64,000 nucleotides of DNA from Sphingobacteriales bacterium (GTDB taxonomy: Bacteria; Bacteroidota; Bacteroidia; Chitinophagales; Chitinophagaceae), in the NCBI GenBank assembly GCA_016708305.1, contig JADJGB010000008.1, positions 620,001-684,000 on the forward strand, read 5' to 3'. Each line of letters opens with the position of its first letter. The first letter of the stretch is position 1. The notes under the pieces are model-generated. The model had not been told where the DNA came from, searched no databases, and saw nothing but the letters and a program-made list of their open reading frames with translations. This document shows positions 42,595-53,081 of this stretch, one piece after another. The translations under genes and the position numbers were made by a program.

Positions 42595-42976
42595 TAATAG
42601 TATATTTTATTCAGAAAACAATTTGAGTTTTACAGTTTTTTTTTAGAAAAATATTCTTTTTAACGAATGCGAAATAAAGCCAGGTCGTTCTTCTTTTTCA
42701 AATTTTGAGCAAGAAACTGAAAGGGTTTAAGACTTTAAGATAAAGGGTAATAAGGACTTAACAACAATTCAAATTTCAAATTTCAATGTTTCACTAAAAC
42801 TAAATTCATAAATGACCAAACAATAACTTCATTTTCACATAACGACAATTTTTATCCATCTCTGACAAAATAATCAATAAAATGGCAGGAGGAGATTTCT
42901 TGGATTTATTTTGGAAAAAGCGAAGTTGTTTTCAAATTATTTCCGGCTGGTACAATCTGTTGGGTTTGGAAAAGGT
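42595..42976. other. Gene-free AT-rich spacer upstream of fucI
   Basis: About 380 bases before the terminator hairpin. Strongly AT-rich, with no supported frame. It should hold the promoter of the fucI-kinase transcript (minus strand), but I see no convincing consensus pair or operator. Confidence 0.4.
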
Positions 42977-43015
42977 AAAAAAAAAGCTGCTAAAATAGGT
43001 TTAGCAGCTCTTTTT
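42977..43015 (-). terminator. Terminator of the beta-barrel protein gene
   Basis: Ten-bp perfect hairpin AGCTGCTAAA/TTTAGCAGCT (42985-43009) with a T-run on the minus strand (42977-42984), 17 bases after the stop of the gene at 43032. An AAAAAG on the other side makes it partly bidirectional. Confidence 0.85.
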
Positions 43016-43031
43016 AGTGGTTGCAAAATAT

Positions 43032-43577
43032 TTATTTGAAGGTATATCCCAGGCCGATGCCAAAGTTCAATAAGGAACGTTGCTTGTCGTAGCTGTAATA
43101 GCCTTTGTCTTTGAAACTGATAGCCGGTGTCCAAAGAGCATTAAACATGATGCCTTTATCTTTTAATGGTTGAAAACGATAACCGATATTGAAGTGCCCA
43201 TGAAAAAAAGCATCTTTTTCTGTTACTCCTATGGGAGTACCGGAGTTGGTAAAGTCAGACTTTTTAATCCTGAACTCAGGAGTTCCATTTAACCCCAGCT
43301 CCAAAAAAGAACTTTTTTTGCCTAAGAGGTAATTAACCGTAACCGGAACGCCCAATGTAGCGTCTTTATAACCGTAATGAGAATAAGAACCACTTAAGCC
43401 GGCGCTAATGCCAAATCCAGCAATCTTATCCGGATTTAATCGCATGTCAAAATTGACCGAGCCGAGAGGGGCATTGCCGAGAAAGCTGCCGTAAATAGAT
43501 TTTTGGTAAGTGTGGGTTTGGCTGTTTGAAACAAATACCATTGAAACCACAAATGCTAATAACGAAATTTTTTTCAT
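43032..43577 (-). CDS. Hypothetical outer-membrane beta-barrel protein
   Basis: 181 residues with signal peptide MKKISLLAFVVSMVFVSNSQ. Alternating hydrophobic strands with glycine and aromatic residues (IAGFGISAGLSGSYSHYGYK, FFHGHFNIGYRFQPLKDKG) and a C-terminal LLNFGIGLGYTFK ending in an aromatic, typical of small outer-membrane beta-barrels (OmpW/porin-like). I do not recognise a specific family. It follows the hypothetical lipoprotein gene after 18 bases and is probably co-transcribed with it. Confidence 0.75.
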   Translation of the reverse strand: MKKISLLAFVVSMVFVSNSQTHTYQKSIYGSFLGNAPLGSVNFDMRLNPDKIAGFGISAGLSGSYSHYGYKDATLGVPVTVNYLLGKKSSFLELGLNGTPEFRIKKSDFTNSGTPIGVTEKDAFFHGHFNIGYRFQPLKDKGIMFNALWTPAISFKDKGYYSYDKQRSLLNFGIGLGYTFK

Positions 43578-43595
43578 AATTTTTATTTTTTTAGG

Positions 43596-44864
43596 TTATT
43601 TTTTATATTCAATTCCTATCCATTTTCCATAACTATTTCCATAGCAGCCTAGATCAATCGATAGAACATCAATTGTACCACCAGAAGCAGCATTAATTAA
43701 AGGGATGAAGCCCATATAAATAGTAGGTCCTGAATTTGCAGTAACCACATTAGGAAAAAGGTTAAATGTTAAATATCCTCCATTAACAATGACAGTTCCT
43801 TTAGTAATACTTGTTGGTGAGGAACTATTTACGGGAGTCCAATTTGGAAAATAATAGGTACCATCAGAAGGGTAACCATCTGCACCTGCACCAGGAACCA
43901 AAACTCTTTTTACGACTAAATTATTAAGATGAATAGCCAAACCTCCAACATTTTCCAAACCTCTCCAAGCTCCAGTCCATCCTTTTATCATTGCCATAAG
44001 TTCCACTTCCATATAAGTATTTATTAGCCAATTATAATCATGAATATTTGATCTAATTCTCTGATTGGAACTGAAATTCAGAAATATTTTATCGTTTGTA
44101 TAATCCACTGTTTTTATCTCTGATGCAGGAATCCCATAGGGGTTAGTTGATTGGTTTTGCATTGATATAGAAGGTGTTATAAAATTTACATTAATATTAT
44201 TTTCAATAGAAGGCTGTGTTTTTTCACTCCCTGCTTTATCTATTTCAACATCTTTATAAGTATCAAATCTATAAATCCCTTTTTCAATTTGGTATAAATT
44301 TTCAGTTTCAGTACTTTATTCAAAAGAAAATTTTCTATTTCCTGGTTCTAATTCAGCTCCTGATTTATCCAAACTATCAATAAGATTCTTCGCTTTTTTA
44401 TACAGAGATTCATCAATTTTGAATGTGCCATATTTAGTTACCTTGTAAATATGATTTTCAATAGCTATTTCTCTTTCTTGATTCAACAAAATAGCAAAAT
44501 ATGGATCAGGAACCAAATAGTCTCTAAAATGTCCAAAAACACTTCTCTTGATAGTAGAATTGGTTTTTATAAATTCAAATCGGCTTCCATTTAAAGATTT
44601 AAATTCTTCAGAGACTCCATTTCTATCTAAAAGTTGGTTGATTTTGAAACTATCTTCACTGACAATCGCCTTTAAAGTAGATTTGAATTCAGCAATTGAG
44701 CTAAACTTTAATCTTGCATAGCTATTCGAGCTATTTTCAGTATTTAGTTTTTTATCTACAAGGCTATGTTGCTTATTACAGGATGTCATAGTGATTAGTG
44801 ACATTAAAGAAACTCCAATTAATAGATTGAGTTTCAACTGATTACGTTTTTTTGGTAAATACAT
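43596..44864 (-). CDS. Hypothetical lipoprotein interrupted by an in-frame stop
   Basis: One frame of about 422 codons with a single TAA at 44316-44318. The first part has a lipoprotein signal (LLIGVSLMSLITMTSC) and a polar, helical region (FSSIAEFKSTLKAIVSED, KNLIDSLDKSGAELEPG). After the stop the same frame continues (STETENLYQIEKGIYRFDTY) to a beta-rich end (GWTGAWRGLENVGGLAIHLN, VNGGYLTFNLFPNVVTA). Continuity on both sides of the stop argues for one gene. No family recognised. Probably an envelope protein transcribed with the barrel gene downstream. Confidence 0.65.
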
Positions 44865-45605
44865 GTTTTTAAATATTAGTTAATAATGCCCTTAGCATAT
44901 TATAAGATGATACGCCTGAGGGGAGCAATAAACTACCTATTATGAAATACTGCGCAGGTTAGGTGTTACTGGTTTAATACTTTAATATGGCAAAGGTAAC
45001 CCCCAAGATGGTTTATTCACTAAATATAGATTTTTTTTACTGTTTGTTTAACATATTATTAAATAAGAATATATACTTATCAATATACTCCTGTTTTTCC
45101 TTTGATTTGTATTGCTGAATAAAGCGCGGGTGTTCCGGAATGGTCGGGTTTTCAAACTTTTTCCTTTATTGATTTGGTCTATAAAGACTACATTTTTTTT
45201 ATCGGAATAACATCAGCGGTATTTAATCCAAAGACTGACGGAGGCGTAATGTCGCAAAGAAAAGCAGCAAAAAGTGTGAAAAAATGAAAAGAAGGCAGAT
45301 GAAATCAATACTAAAAAATCCGGCTAAAAAATGAGCAGTTTCATTTCGATACAAGCGTTTAAACCTTTAAAATTTTAAATATAGCCATTCTATTTTGGCG
45401 TTTTTAGGTCAGATACGAATAAGGTTAAAATCCTTTTCAATCAGGAATGAACCATTTAAATTTTATTTGCAAATTCTTTTTGCATAACGTATAAATTTAG
45501 TTCTGTTTAGAAAATGATTGGAATATTTTTGGGATACTTTCAAATCGATAAAAGGGAGATAGTTTAATTAATATCAAGAACAATATTCTAATTTTTCATA
45601 TCTGA
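44865..45605. other. Long gene-free region upstream of the SusC gene
   Basis: About 740 bases between the divergent lipoprotein and SusC genes. No supported frame on either strand. Stretches such as the one near 45240-45330 are purine-rich and may be decayed coding DNA, but I could not match them to anything. The regulatory sites are at its right end, listed separately. Confidence 0.4.
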
Positions 45606-45694
45606 TTTACGCTAACGTTTGCGTAAATAAATCCACTGAAAACACCTTTTTCTTAAAAAATAGTTAATAATCTTGCATTGCTAAAACGTTTGCA
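45606..45694 (+). promoter_or_regulatory. Two LacI/GalR-type operators around the SusC promoter
   Basis: At 45606-45627, TTTACGC and GCGTAAA flank TAACGTTT, a 22-base palindrome with a central AACGTT and one mismatched pair. At 45679-45694 a second related site has the perfect centre AAACGTTT with GC on each side, offset by two bases. Between them, TAATCTTG near 45668-45675 resembles a -7 element, so the second site would overlap the transcription start. This fits repression by a LacI-family regulator, released by a sugar. No such regulator gene lies in the window. Confidence 0.5.
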
Positions 45695-45739
45695 CAGTTT
45701 AAAATGTGCTCCTTAATTTTTAACTTAAAAATTTGTTGT

Positions 45740-48700
45740 ATGAATAAATTTTTATTTCTGTTCATTTTTCTTTTTTTCGGATATACATCCCTTTTTGCTC
45801 AAACCCGACAGGTAAAAGGTACCGTAATAGAAGACACTGGAAATCCGCTTGTGGGAGTAACGGTTACTTTGGAAGGCACTGCCATTGCTACCCAAACAAA
45901 TGAGGCAGGGGAGTTCACGCTTAATATATCGGGAACCGGAAAACTTTTATTTACGGCGGTTGGATATGATTCTCAAAGTGTGGCAATAACAGGTAACCAA
46001 ATAAATGTTGCTTTAATAAAAAAAATAGTTTCCGGCGATGAGGTAGTGGTGATAGGGTATGGCACTTCAAAGAGAAAAGATCTTACGGGAGCTATTTCCT
46101 CCATTTCTTCTAATGAATTGATGAAAGCGCCGGTGGCAAATGCAGCCGAAGCCCTTACCGGCCGACTGGCAGGTGTGCAGATAGCTGCTACAGAGGGTTC
46201 TCCGGATGCAGCGCTGAAGATTAGAGTACGTGGAGGCGGGTCTATTACGGGTGATAATACGCCGCTCTTTATTGTTGATGGGTTTCCGGTTGCTAATATT
46301 TCGGATATTGCCCCTGGCGATATAGAGTCTATTGATGTGTTGAAAGATGCGTCTTCCACCGCAATTTATGGATCACGCGGTGCAAATGGAGTGGTAATCG
46401 TAACCACAAAAAACGGGAAGGCTGGAAAATTTTCGGTAAATTATAATGTATTTGGCGGATATAGAAAATTAGCCAAAAAGCTGGAAATGCTGTCCCCCGC
46501 TGACTATGTAAAATGGCAATACGAAAATGCACTGCTTGATAATAAGTTGAATGAAAGGTATGTAAAGTATTTTGGCAATTGGCAGGATATAGACCTTTAC
46601 AACGAAGTTTCACCAAATGACTGGCAGGAGTTGGTTTTTGGGCGAATCGGCAATCTTGTCAACCATAATCTGAGCCTTAATGGCGGTACCGATAAAATGC
46701 GTTATGCAGCCAGTTATACAGGCATACGCGATAAAGCCATTATGATTTTATCGGGGTATAAAAGAGATAATCTGAGTCTCAAACTCAATAATAAACCAAA
46801 CTCCAAAGTGACGCTTGATTTTTCTGCGAGGTATTCAAATACTACTATCGAAGGCGGTGGTATGAATGAGCAAAATGAAAAATCATCTGCAGATTCAAGA
46901 TTAAAGTATGCAATGATTTATCCTCCTTTTCCTGTGGAGGGATTGACCGATGCTGCCGAAACAGATGATGCATTTAATATGTATGACCCGATAAAGTCTA
47001 TTTCGGAAAATGACCGGTTGCAACGGAGGAGTAATTTAAATTTAGGCGGCAGCTTTGGTTGGAAATTGACTCAAAGTCTTTTGTTTAAAACTGAGATTGG
47101 TATGGATGAAACCAAGTTAGATGATGACCGGTTTTATGGCGCTACTACTTACTATGTTAAAAATTCTCCGGCTGCAGAAAACCAGGGATTGCCGGCCATA
47201 GAAATGGCAAAATATTTCAGAAGGTCTTTGAGAAATACAAATACGCTAAATGTTGATTTTAAAAAGATACTTAGCGGCAAGCATCGGCTAAATTTACTTT
47301 TGGGTCAGGAATTTATTAACACTCAGTCTGAACAACTCACTACAGTTGTACATGGCTTTCCTAAAACTTTTTCTTTTTCGGATACCCGCAAACTATCTGC
47401 CCAAGGAAAGGCCAACAGCATCCAGAATTATTTATTTCCGGATGACAGGTTGCTTTCCTTTTTCGGACGTGCCAATTACAGTTTCGACAGTAAATATTTA
47501 TTCGATATAACTTTCAGAGCTGATGGTTCTTCAAAATTTGCAGAAGGCAACAAGTGGGGTTATTTTCCTTCGGCATCTGCTGCATGGCGCATTTCGTCAG
47601 AAGATGCATTCAGTGGGCTTAGAAACTGGTTTGATGATTTGAAGTTACGTCTGAGCTTTGGTACTGCAGGTAATAATAATATTCCTTCGGGCCAAATGGT
47701 ACAGACATTTGATGTGAGTAATACCACTTGGGTTAATAGTTATACCAGCTATTGGGCTGCTTCCAAAACAATGGCCAATCCTGACCTGAAATGGGAAACC
47801 ACTATTACCCGAAATATTGGACTTGATTTTACTACTGTGAATCGGGTATTGAATGGCACTATTGATCTTTACAGAAATAATACCAAAGACCTGTTAATTC
47901 AGTTTCCGGTACCCGGCACCGGGTATGATTTTCAATTTCGAAATATGGGTAAAACACAAAACCAGGGTATTGAATTGACACTTAACTGGAACGCTATTGA
48001 CCATAAAAATTTTGGGTTGAACTTTAGCGGAAATATTGGATTCAACAGAAATAAAATCATTAGTTTAGGCCTGATGGATAATTTTGGCACCGAATCCGGA
48101 TGGGCATCCACAATGATTGGGGTGGACTATATGGTAAAAACCGGCGGTCAGGTTGGTGAAATGTATGGATATAAGTTAGATGGCAAAGGACGTTATGAAA
48201 TTTCGGATTTCGAGAAATATGATGAAGCCGGCAAGCGTTGGATACTCAAACAAGGCGTTCCCGCGTCCACTTCAGTAGTTGGTACAGTACGCCCGGGTAG
48301 TTTAAAACTACAGGATATTAATGGAGACGGAAATATTACTATTGATGACAGAACCATCATTGGAAATGCAAATCCCAAACATACCGGAGGATTTACAATC
48401 AATGGCCGTGTTTTTAATTTTGACATTAGCGCTATTTTCAACTGGAGCTATGGTAATGATGTTTATAATGCCAATAAAATTGAATACACTACAACAGCGC
48501 AAACTTTTGGAAGAAATATGCTGGCAATAGCAGGCGAAGGAAAGAGATGGACTAATTTAAGAAACGATGGCACTTTGTCAAATGACCCTGCCGAACTGGA
48601 AGCAATGAATGTGGGAACTACATTGTGGTCGCCTTATATGAGTCGTTTTGTATTTAGCGATTGGGCTGTGGAAGATGGTAGTTTTTTACGTTTGGGTACA

Positions 48701-48922
48701 CTGACATTAGGATATAATCTACCCGTTTCAATAGTTAAAAAGGCGAAATTGCAAAGTTTGCGTTTCTATGCTACAGGATACAATTTACTACTGATAACCA
48801 ATTACTCAGGCTTTGATCCGGAAGTATCTACCCGTAGAAAAACGCCGCTCACACCAAGTGTTGATTATTCTGCTTACCCAAGAAGCCGCATGGTAGTTCT
48901 TGGCCTAAATCTCAATTTTTAA
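45740..48922 (+). CDS. SusC/RagA-family TonB-linked outer-membrane transporter
   Basis: 1,060 residues from the ATG at 45740, chosen because the signal peptide MNKFLFLFIFLFFGYTSLFA starts there; an in-frame ATG at 45704 would place 12 unlikely residues before it. Domains in order: carboxypeptidase-like regulatory domain (VKGTVIEDTGNPLVGVTVTL), TonB-box and plug (VVVIGYGTSKRKDLTGAISS, plug motif IRVRGGGSITGDNTPLFIVD), and the 22-strand barrel ending SAYPRSRMVVLGLNLNF. It imports oligosaccharides with SusD as lid. First gene of the glycan-utilisation operon, apparently under LacI-type control. Confidence 0.95.
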   Translation: MNKFLFLFIFLFFGYTSLFAQTRQVKGTVIEDTGNPLVGVTVTLEGTAIATQTNEAGEFTLNISGTGKLLFTAVGYDSQSVAITGNQINVALIKKIVSGDEVVVIGYGTSKRKDLTGAISSISSNELMKAPVANAAEALTGRLAGVQIAATEGSPDAALKIRVRGGGSITGDNTPLFIVDGFPVANISDIAPGDIESIDVLKDASSTAIYGSRGANGVVIVTTKNGKAGKFSVNYNVFGGYRKLAKKLEMLSPADYVKWQYENALLDNKLNERYVKYFGNWQDIDLYNEVSPNDWQELVFGRIGNLVNHNLSLNGGTDKMRYAASYTGIRDKAIMILSGYKRDNLSLKLNNKPNSKVTLDFSARYSNTTIEGGGMNEQNEKSSADSRLKYAMIYPPFPVEGLTDAAETDDAFNMYDPIKSISENDRLQRRSNLNLGGSFGWKLTQSLLFKTEIGMDETKLDDDRFYGATTYYVKNSPAAENQGLPAIEMAKYFRRSLRNTNTLNVDFKKILSGKHRLNLLLGQEFINTQSEQLTTVVHGFPKTFSFSDTRKLSAQGKANSIQNYLFPDDRLLSFFGRANYSFDSKYLFDITFRADGSSKFAEGNKWGYFPSASAAWRISSEDAFSGLRNWFDDLKLRLSFGTAGNNNIPSGQMVQTFDVSNTTWVNSYTSYWAASKTMANPDLKWETTITRNIGLDFTTVNRVLNGTIDLYRNNTKDLLIQFPVPGTGYDFQFRNMGKTQNQGIELTLNWNAIDHKNFGLNFSGNIGFNRNKIISLGLMDNFGTESGWASTMIGVDYMVKTGGQVGEMYGYKLDGKGRYEISDFEKYDEAGKRWILKQGVPASTSVVGTVRPGSLKLQDINGDGNITIDDRTIIGNANPKHTGGFTINGRVFNFDISAIFNWSYGNDVYNANKIEYTTTAQTFGRNMLAIAGEGKRWTNLRNDGTLSNDPAELEAMNVGTTLWSPYMSRFVFSDWAVEDGSFLRLGTLTLGYNLPVSIVKKAKLQSLRFYATGYNLLLITNYSGFDPEVSTRRKTPLTPSVDYSAYPRSRMVVLGLNLNF

Positions 48923-48940
48923 TCAATCAAAATGAATTAA

Positions 48941-50716
48941 ATGAAAACGATATTTTTAAAAATTTCAATATTTCTGATAATTTCTGTTTTGGCAATTTCA
49001 TGTAAGAAAATTCTGGATACGCCTGCAAAATCTGCTATGGATGAGTCAGTTATATTTTCCACTCCGGGTTTGGCTAAGGATGCAATTCCTGGTGTAATAC
49101 AGTCTTTTGCCGAAACCAACTCCTATCGTGGTCGCTATCTGGTTTTTTATGGAATTAACACAGATTGCGAAGTAAATAACTCATTGAAGTCAATCACTGA
49201 CGAAAGATCACTGTTATCTAATTATAATACTAATGTAAATAACAGTCAGATGAATACCAGCAATAACGCCTGGGCTAAGTTTTATGAAGGAATAGAGCGT
49301 GCAAACCTTGCTATTCGCGGTATTCGAACTTATGGAGATCTGAACAATTCGGAGTTGAAGCAGATTCTTGGTGAGATGCTGACGCTTAGAGCTGTAATCT
49401 ACAATGATTTATTAAAAGCCTGGGGAGATGTACCTGCAAGGTTTGAACCGGTTAATTCGGAGACAATTTATTTGCCGCGTAGCGACAGAGATGTTATTTA
49501 TAAGCAACTGCTGGCTGATCTGGAAGAAGCTGCTACATTAGTGGCATGGCCGAACGAAACCAACGCAACCCAGTCAACCGAACGAATAAATAAGGCATTT
49601 GTGAAGGGATTGCGTGCCCGTCTTGCTTTAGCTGCAGGAGGGTATGGACAAAGGGCAAATTTTGAAATCAGGAGAAGTAATGACCCTGACCTCGCACCCG
49701 AAAAAATGTATGCAATTGTAAAAAAAGAATGTTTGGATGTAATCAACAGTGGTACTTGTAAGTTAGAGACCTTTGAAGGCGTTTTTAAGTCATTGCACAG
49801 CGAAAAAACAAAAGGCGGGCTTGAGTCGCTTTGGGAAATTCCATTCAGTGAAGGACGTGGCCGCGTGATTTTTGACCTTGGAGTAAAACATACCAATGTT
49901 GATAAATATACAGGACAAAACAGAGGCGGTGCAAATGGTCCCAATCCCATTATGTATTATGAATATGACAAAGACGATGTAAGACGTGATGTAACCTGTG
50001 TTCCTTATGAATGGACAAACGGAATTCAGGTTCCAACAGCTTTGGGAAGGTGGTATTTTGGCAAGTATCGTTATGAATGGTTGCCCAGGCGCGTAACTTC
50101 AACCAATGATGACGGTCTGAACTGGCTGTACATGCGATATTCGGATGTGATATTAATGGCTGCTGAGGCTATTAATGAACTGGAAGGTCCTGCTACCGCA
50201 GCCCCTTATCTAAAAATGATAAGGGACAGAGCTTTTCCTAAAAGCCCTGCAAAGGTTGCAACCTTCATGACTCAGGCTACAGCGAGCAAACAATCTTTTT
50301 TTAATGCTATTGTAGATGAGAGAGCGCTTGAGTTTACAGGTGAAATGCTTAGAAAAAGTGATTTGATTCGTTGGAACCTGTTAGGTACAAAATTGGCTGA
50401 GGCAAAGGCAAAATTGCAGCAATTGGAAAATCGTCAGGGCAAATATGCCGGTTTACCTCAAAAAATTTACTATACTACCGCAGCTGATAATGAATCAGTT
50501 GTCATTTACGGACTCAACTTTGGCGATACGGACCAGGCAGGCGTAGCATTAGGGTACCCCAGTTCAAAAACTTGGACGATGGTATCCACCGGGGATAATT
50601 CAACTTTTTGGGATGCCCTTTATGTTAGAGACCCGAACAAACAACAGTTTTGGCCAATTTGGCAGGTGTTTTTGGATGCCAGTAATGGCAAGCTTAACAA
50701 TGATGGTTATTTTTAA
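48941..50716 (+). CDS. SusD/RagB-family glycan-binding lipoprotein
   Basis: 591 residues, 18 bases after SusC. Lipoprotein signal FLIISVLAISCKKILDTP with the lipidated Cys near residue 21. SusD features include the TPR-like helices (NNAWAKFYEGIERANLAIRG, ILGEMLTLRAVIYNDLLKAW), the strong MRYSDVILMAAEAINEL signature near residue 400 and the C-terminal RDPNKQQFWPIW. It forms the surface lid of the SusC transporter and binds the target glycan. Length is toward the upper end of the family. The ligand cannot be read from the sequence. Confidence 0.95.
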   Translation: MKTIFLKISIFLIISVLAISCKKILDTPAKSAMDESVIFSTPGLAKDAIPGVIQSFAETNSYRGRYLVFYGINTDCEVNNSLKSITDERSLLSNYNTNVNNSQMNTSNNAWAKFYEGIERANLAIRGIRTYGDLNNSELKQILGEMLTLRAVIYNDLLKAWGDVPARFEPVNSETIYLPRSDRDVIYKQLLADLEEAATLVAWPNETNATQSTERINKAFVKGLRARLALAAGGYGQRANFEIRRSNDPDLAPEKMYAIVKKECLDVINSGTCKLETFEGVFKSLHSEKTKGGLESLWEIPFSEGRGRVIFDLGVKHTNVDKYTGQNRGGANGPNPIMYYEYDKDDVRRDVTCVPYEWTNGIQVPTALGRWYFGKYRYEWLPRRVTSTNDDGLNWLYMRYSDVILMAAEAINELEGPATAAPYLKMIRDRAFPKSPAKVATFMTQATASKQSFFNAIVDERALEFTGEMLRKSDLIRWNLLGTKLAEAKAKLQQLENRQGKYAGLPQKIYYTTAADNESVVIYGLNFGDTDQAGVALGYPSSKTWTMVSTGDNSTFWDALYVRDPNKQQFWPIWQVFLDASNGKLNNDGYF

Positions 50717-50841
50717 TGAATATCACGTCTAAAATATTGATGCATGGCGATGTCTTTCAATTAAATTGAAAAATATTTTTGGATATTTTCTTTCAACAAA
50801 CGAACCGACATTCTATCAAAGCAAACATTAAATTTTAAAAA

Positions 50842-52400
50842 ATGAAAAATATAATCAAACCGATATTGTTATTGATATTTTCTTCAACATTGTTATTAAG
50901 CTGTAACAAAGACCTGGATGAAAAAATAACCTCTGTCGATTTCAGCAGACTGTTTTCTCCTACTAACCTAACGGCGGTTGTGGTAAACAAAACTTCGGTA
51001 AGGCTTACATGGGTAAAAGTAAATAAGGCAGACAGTTATGTTATTGAAATATTTGATAATGGTGATTTGAATTTCTCGGGTACGCCGGTAAAAACAATAG
51101 AAAAAGTAAACCCTGATGAAATTCCTTATACTGTTACAGGATTGGCTGGCGAAACCAATTTTTCAGTCAGGTTAAAAGCCAAAGGAACTTCTGTTGAAGA
51201 CTCCAAATGGTCTGGTGCAACCTTTAAAACAGATGCAGAACAAATATTTCGTCCTGTTGATTTGAATGAGATTACGGCTAGTCAGGTAATTCTCAGGTGG
51301 ACTGTTGGCGAAACGGCAACACAGATTGTTTTACAACCTGGTAATATTACACATACTGTAACTGCTACAGAAATTGCTGCCGGGGCTGCTACTATAAAAG
51401 GCTTGACTCCCGAAACAAATTATACTGCAAAATTGATGAAGAATGTAAGTACACGGGGAACTGTTTCTTTCACAACACTTATTGACCTGGGTGGGGCAAT
51501 TCGTGTAGATCCTACGGATGATCTTACCACAATTTTAAGTACTGCAAACGCAGGAGATGTATTTGCACTAATGCCCGGTACATACAACACGCAGGATATA
51601 GTTATTTCTAAATCAATTTCCATTAAGGGTGCCAGACCCGCCAATAAACCGGCGTTAACGGGAACTATTTTCAGATTGGTGGATGGCGCAGGATTGGAGC
51701 TTAAAGACCTTATTCTGGATGGAACAGGTTCCAAAGATGGTAATCAGATGATTATTTATGACGCTGATTTAGCGACTCCGTATGCGCCTTTTAAAATGGA
51801 AGATTGTACTATTCGTAACTATGTAAAAGGCATTTTCTATGTAAATAAGAAGGCATTGATTCAGTCAGTTTTGTTTAAAGGAAACATAATTTTCAATATC
51901 GAATGTAACGGAGGTGATTTTATAGATTTTAGAACAGGCGTAGCAATTACCTTAGATTTTAATAATAATACGGTTTATAATAGCGTTCTGGCCCGTGACT
52001 TGTTTAGAATGGATGCAGGTGGTTCTACAAATTTCCCTGGAATAAAGAGCATTATAGCTATCAATAATAATACTTTTAATAATATTTGTAATGGTAGTTC
52101 CAGGCGGGTTTTGTATATCAGATTGTCTTCTCACGAAATTACTTTTAATAAGAATATTCTGAGTAATACGGATGGCTATTATACCAATCAGGCAGCTACT
52201 ACAATAAAAGAAATGAGTAAAAACAATTATTTTAACGCTCCCAATTTCACTGTAAGTTCGGTATCAAGGTCCCAAAATGATTCCGGGGAGATTTTACTAA
52301 GTCAGATCCGGGCTATACTAATCAGGGCGCAGGTATTTTTACTGTAACTAATGTTGATCTTAAAGCTGCAGGAGTTGGAGACCCGCGCTGGCTTCAGTAA
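50842..52400 (+). CDS. Surface lipoprotein with FN3 domains and beta-helix, frameshifted near the end
   Basis: Lipoprotein signal LLLIFSSTLLLSC, then two fibronectin-III-like domains (LTAVVVNKTSVRLTWVKVNK; ITASQVILRWTVGETATQIV), then a DUF4957/DUF5123-type right-handed beta-helix (DDLTTILSTANAGDVFALMP, IVISKSISIKGARPANKPAL). The frame used up to 52347 is shifted near 52285-52288, where GGGG would need to be GGGGG. In the corrected frame the protein ends SDPGYTNQGAGIFTVTNVDL and GVGDPRWLQ at 52398-52400. Such proteins sit in pectin-type loci as surface glycan-binding or lyase-like partners of SusCD. No catalytic residues are claimed. It is 125 bases after SusD, same strand, probably same operon. 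Confidence 0.82.
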
Positions 52401-53081
52401 AAACTAAGGAATTATTGATTCTTTTGAAATTCCTGTAGTGACTTTTCAACTTGGTTTTTTTTTAGATATTACCATTTATTTATGCAGTAAAATCTTTGGA
52501 AGAAAACGAAAGTATTAAATGGTAATAATAGTGTATGGCTGATTCAGGTCATGAAGCAGCCTTTGTTACTGCAAATAATTTTCTATACAATGATTACCGG
52601 GTAGGGTTTAGCTAAAATTTATCAGCATATTGCAAATGTCGGGCTCAGAAGTCAAAAAGGATCAATAGACAATCCCTATAGTCAATATAGTGTCGTGATG
52701 GCCATTTCTCAACAGGAGTATCACCCAGATATTTATTGCCATTGTCTTCAGAAACAATTTCCAAATCTAATGGATTGATATCCAATGGATATGGATTTGC
52801 TCAAAAATAGTACAGAGAGATATTGATATAAGTAATTCAAATGAATAAAAAGAGCAACGAACTATACAATTGTAGTTTCGTTGCTTTTTTTATTCATTTT
52901 CTCTTGGACATAGTCTCCTTTTAAATAGCGTATAACAATTTGATTATTAATTATTTAACTATAAATGTATTATGAAATAGCTGCAAGGTTTCGTATATTT
53001 GAATTTCAAATTTTGCATATTTTTCTTATGATGTCTTGTATAAAGAATTAAAACCAGCTGGGTTTGTTTTTCTGTTTTGCA
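52401..53081. other. Decayed sequence between the SusCD operon and the transposase remnant
   Basis: About 680 bases without an intact gene. On the plus strand near 52535-52613 a frame reads MADSGHEAAFVTANNFLYND before a stop. On the minus strand near 52660-52780 a frame reads IVSEDNGNKYLGDTPVEKWP. Both look like fragments of enzymes once in the locus, but I cannot name them. A terminator is within this block (listed separately). Confidence 0.4.
52853..52891 (+). terminator. Rho-independent terminator after the SusCD operon
   Basis: AGCAACGAA pairs with TTCGTTGCT (nine bp) and CTA with TAG across one mismatch around ACAATTG, followed by seven T. It probably ends the operon that begins at the SusC gene, about 450 bases beyond its last stop codon. 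Confidence 0.75.
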
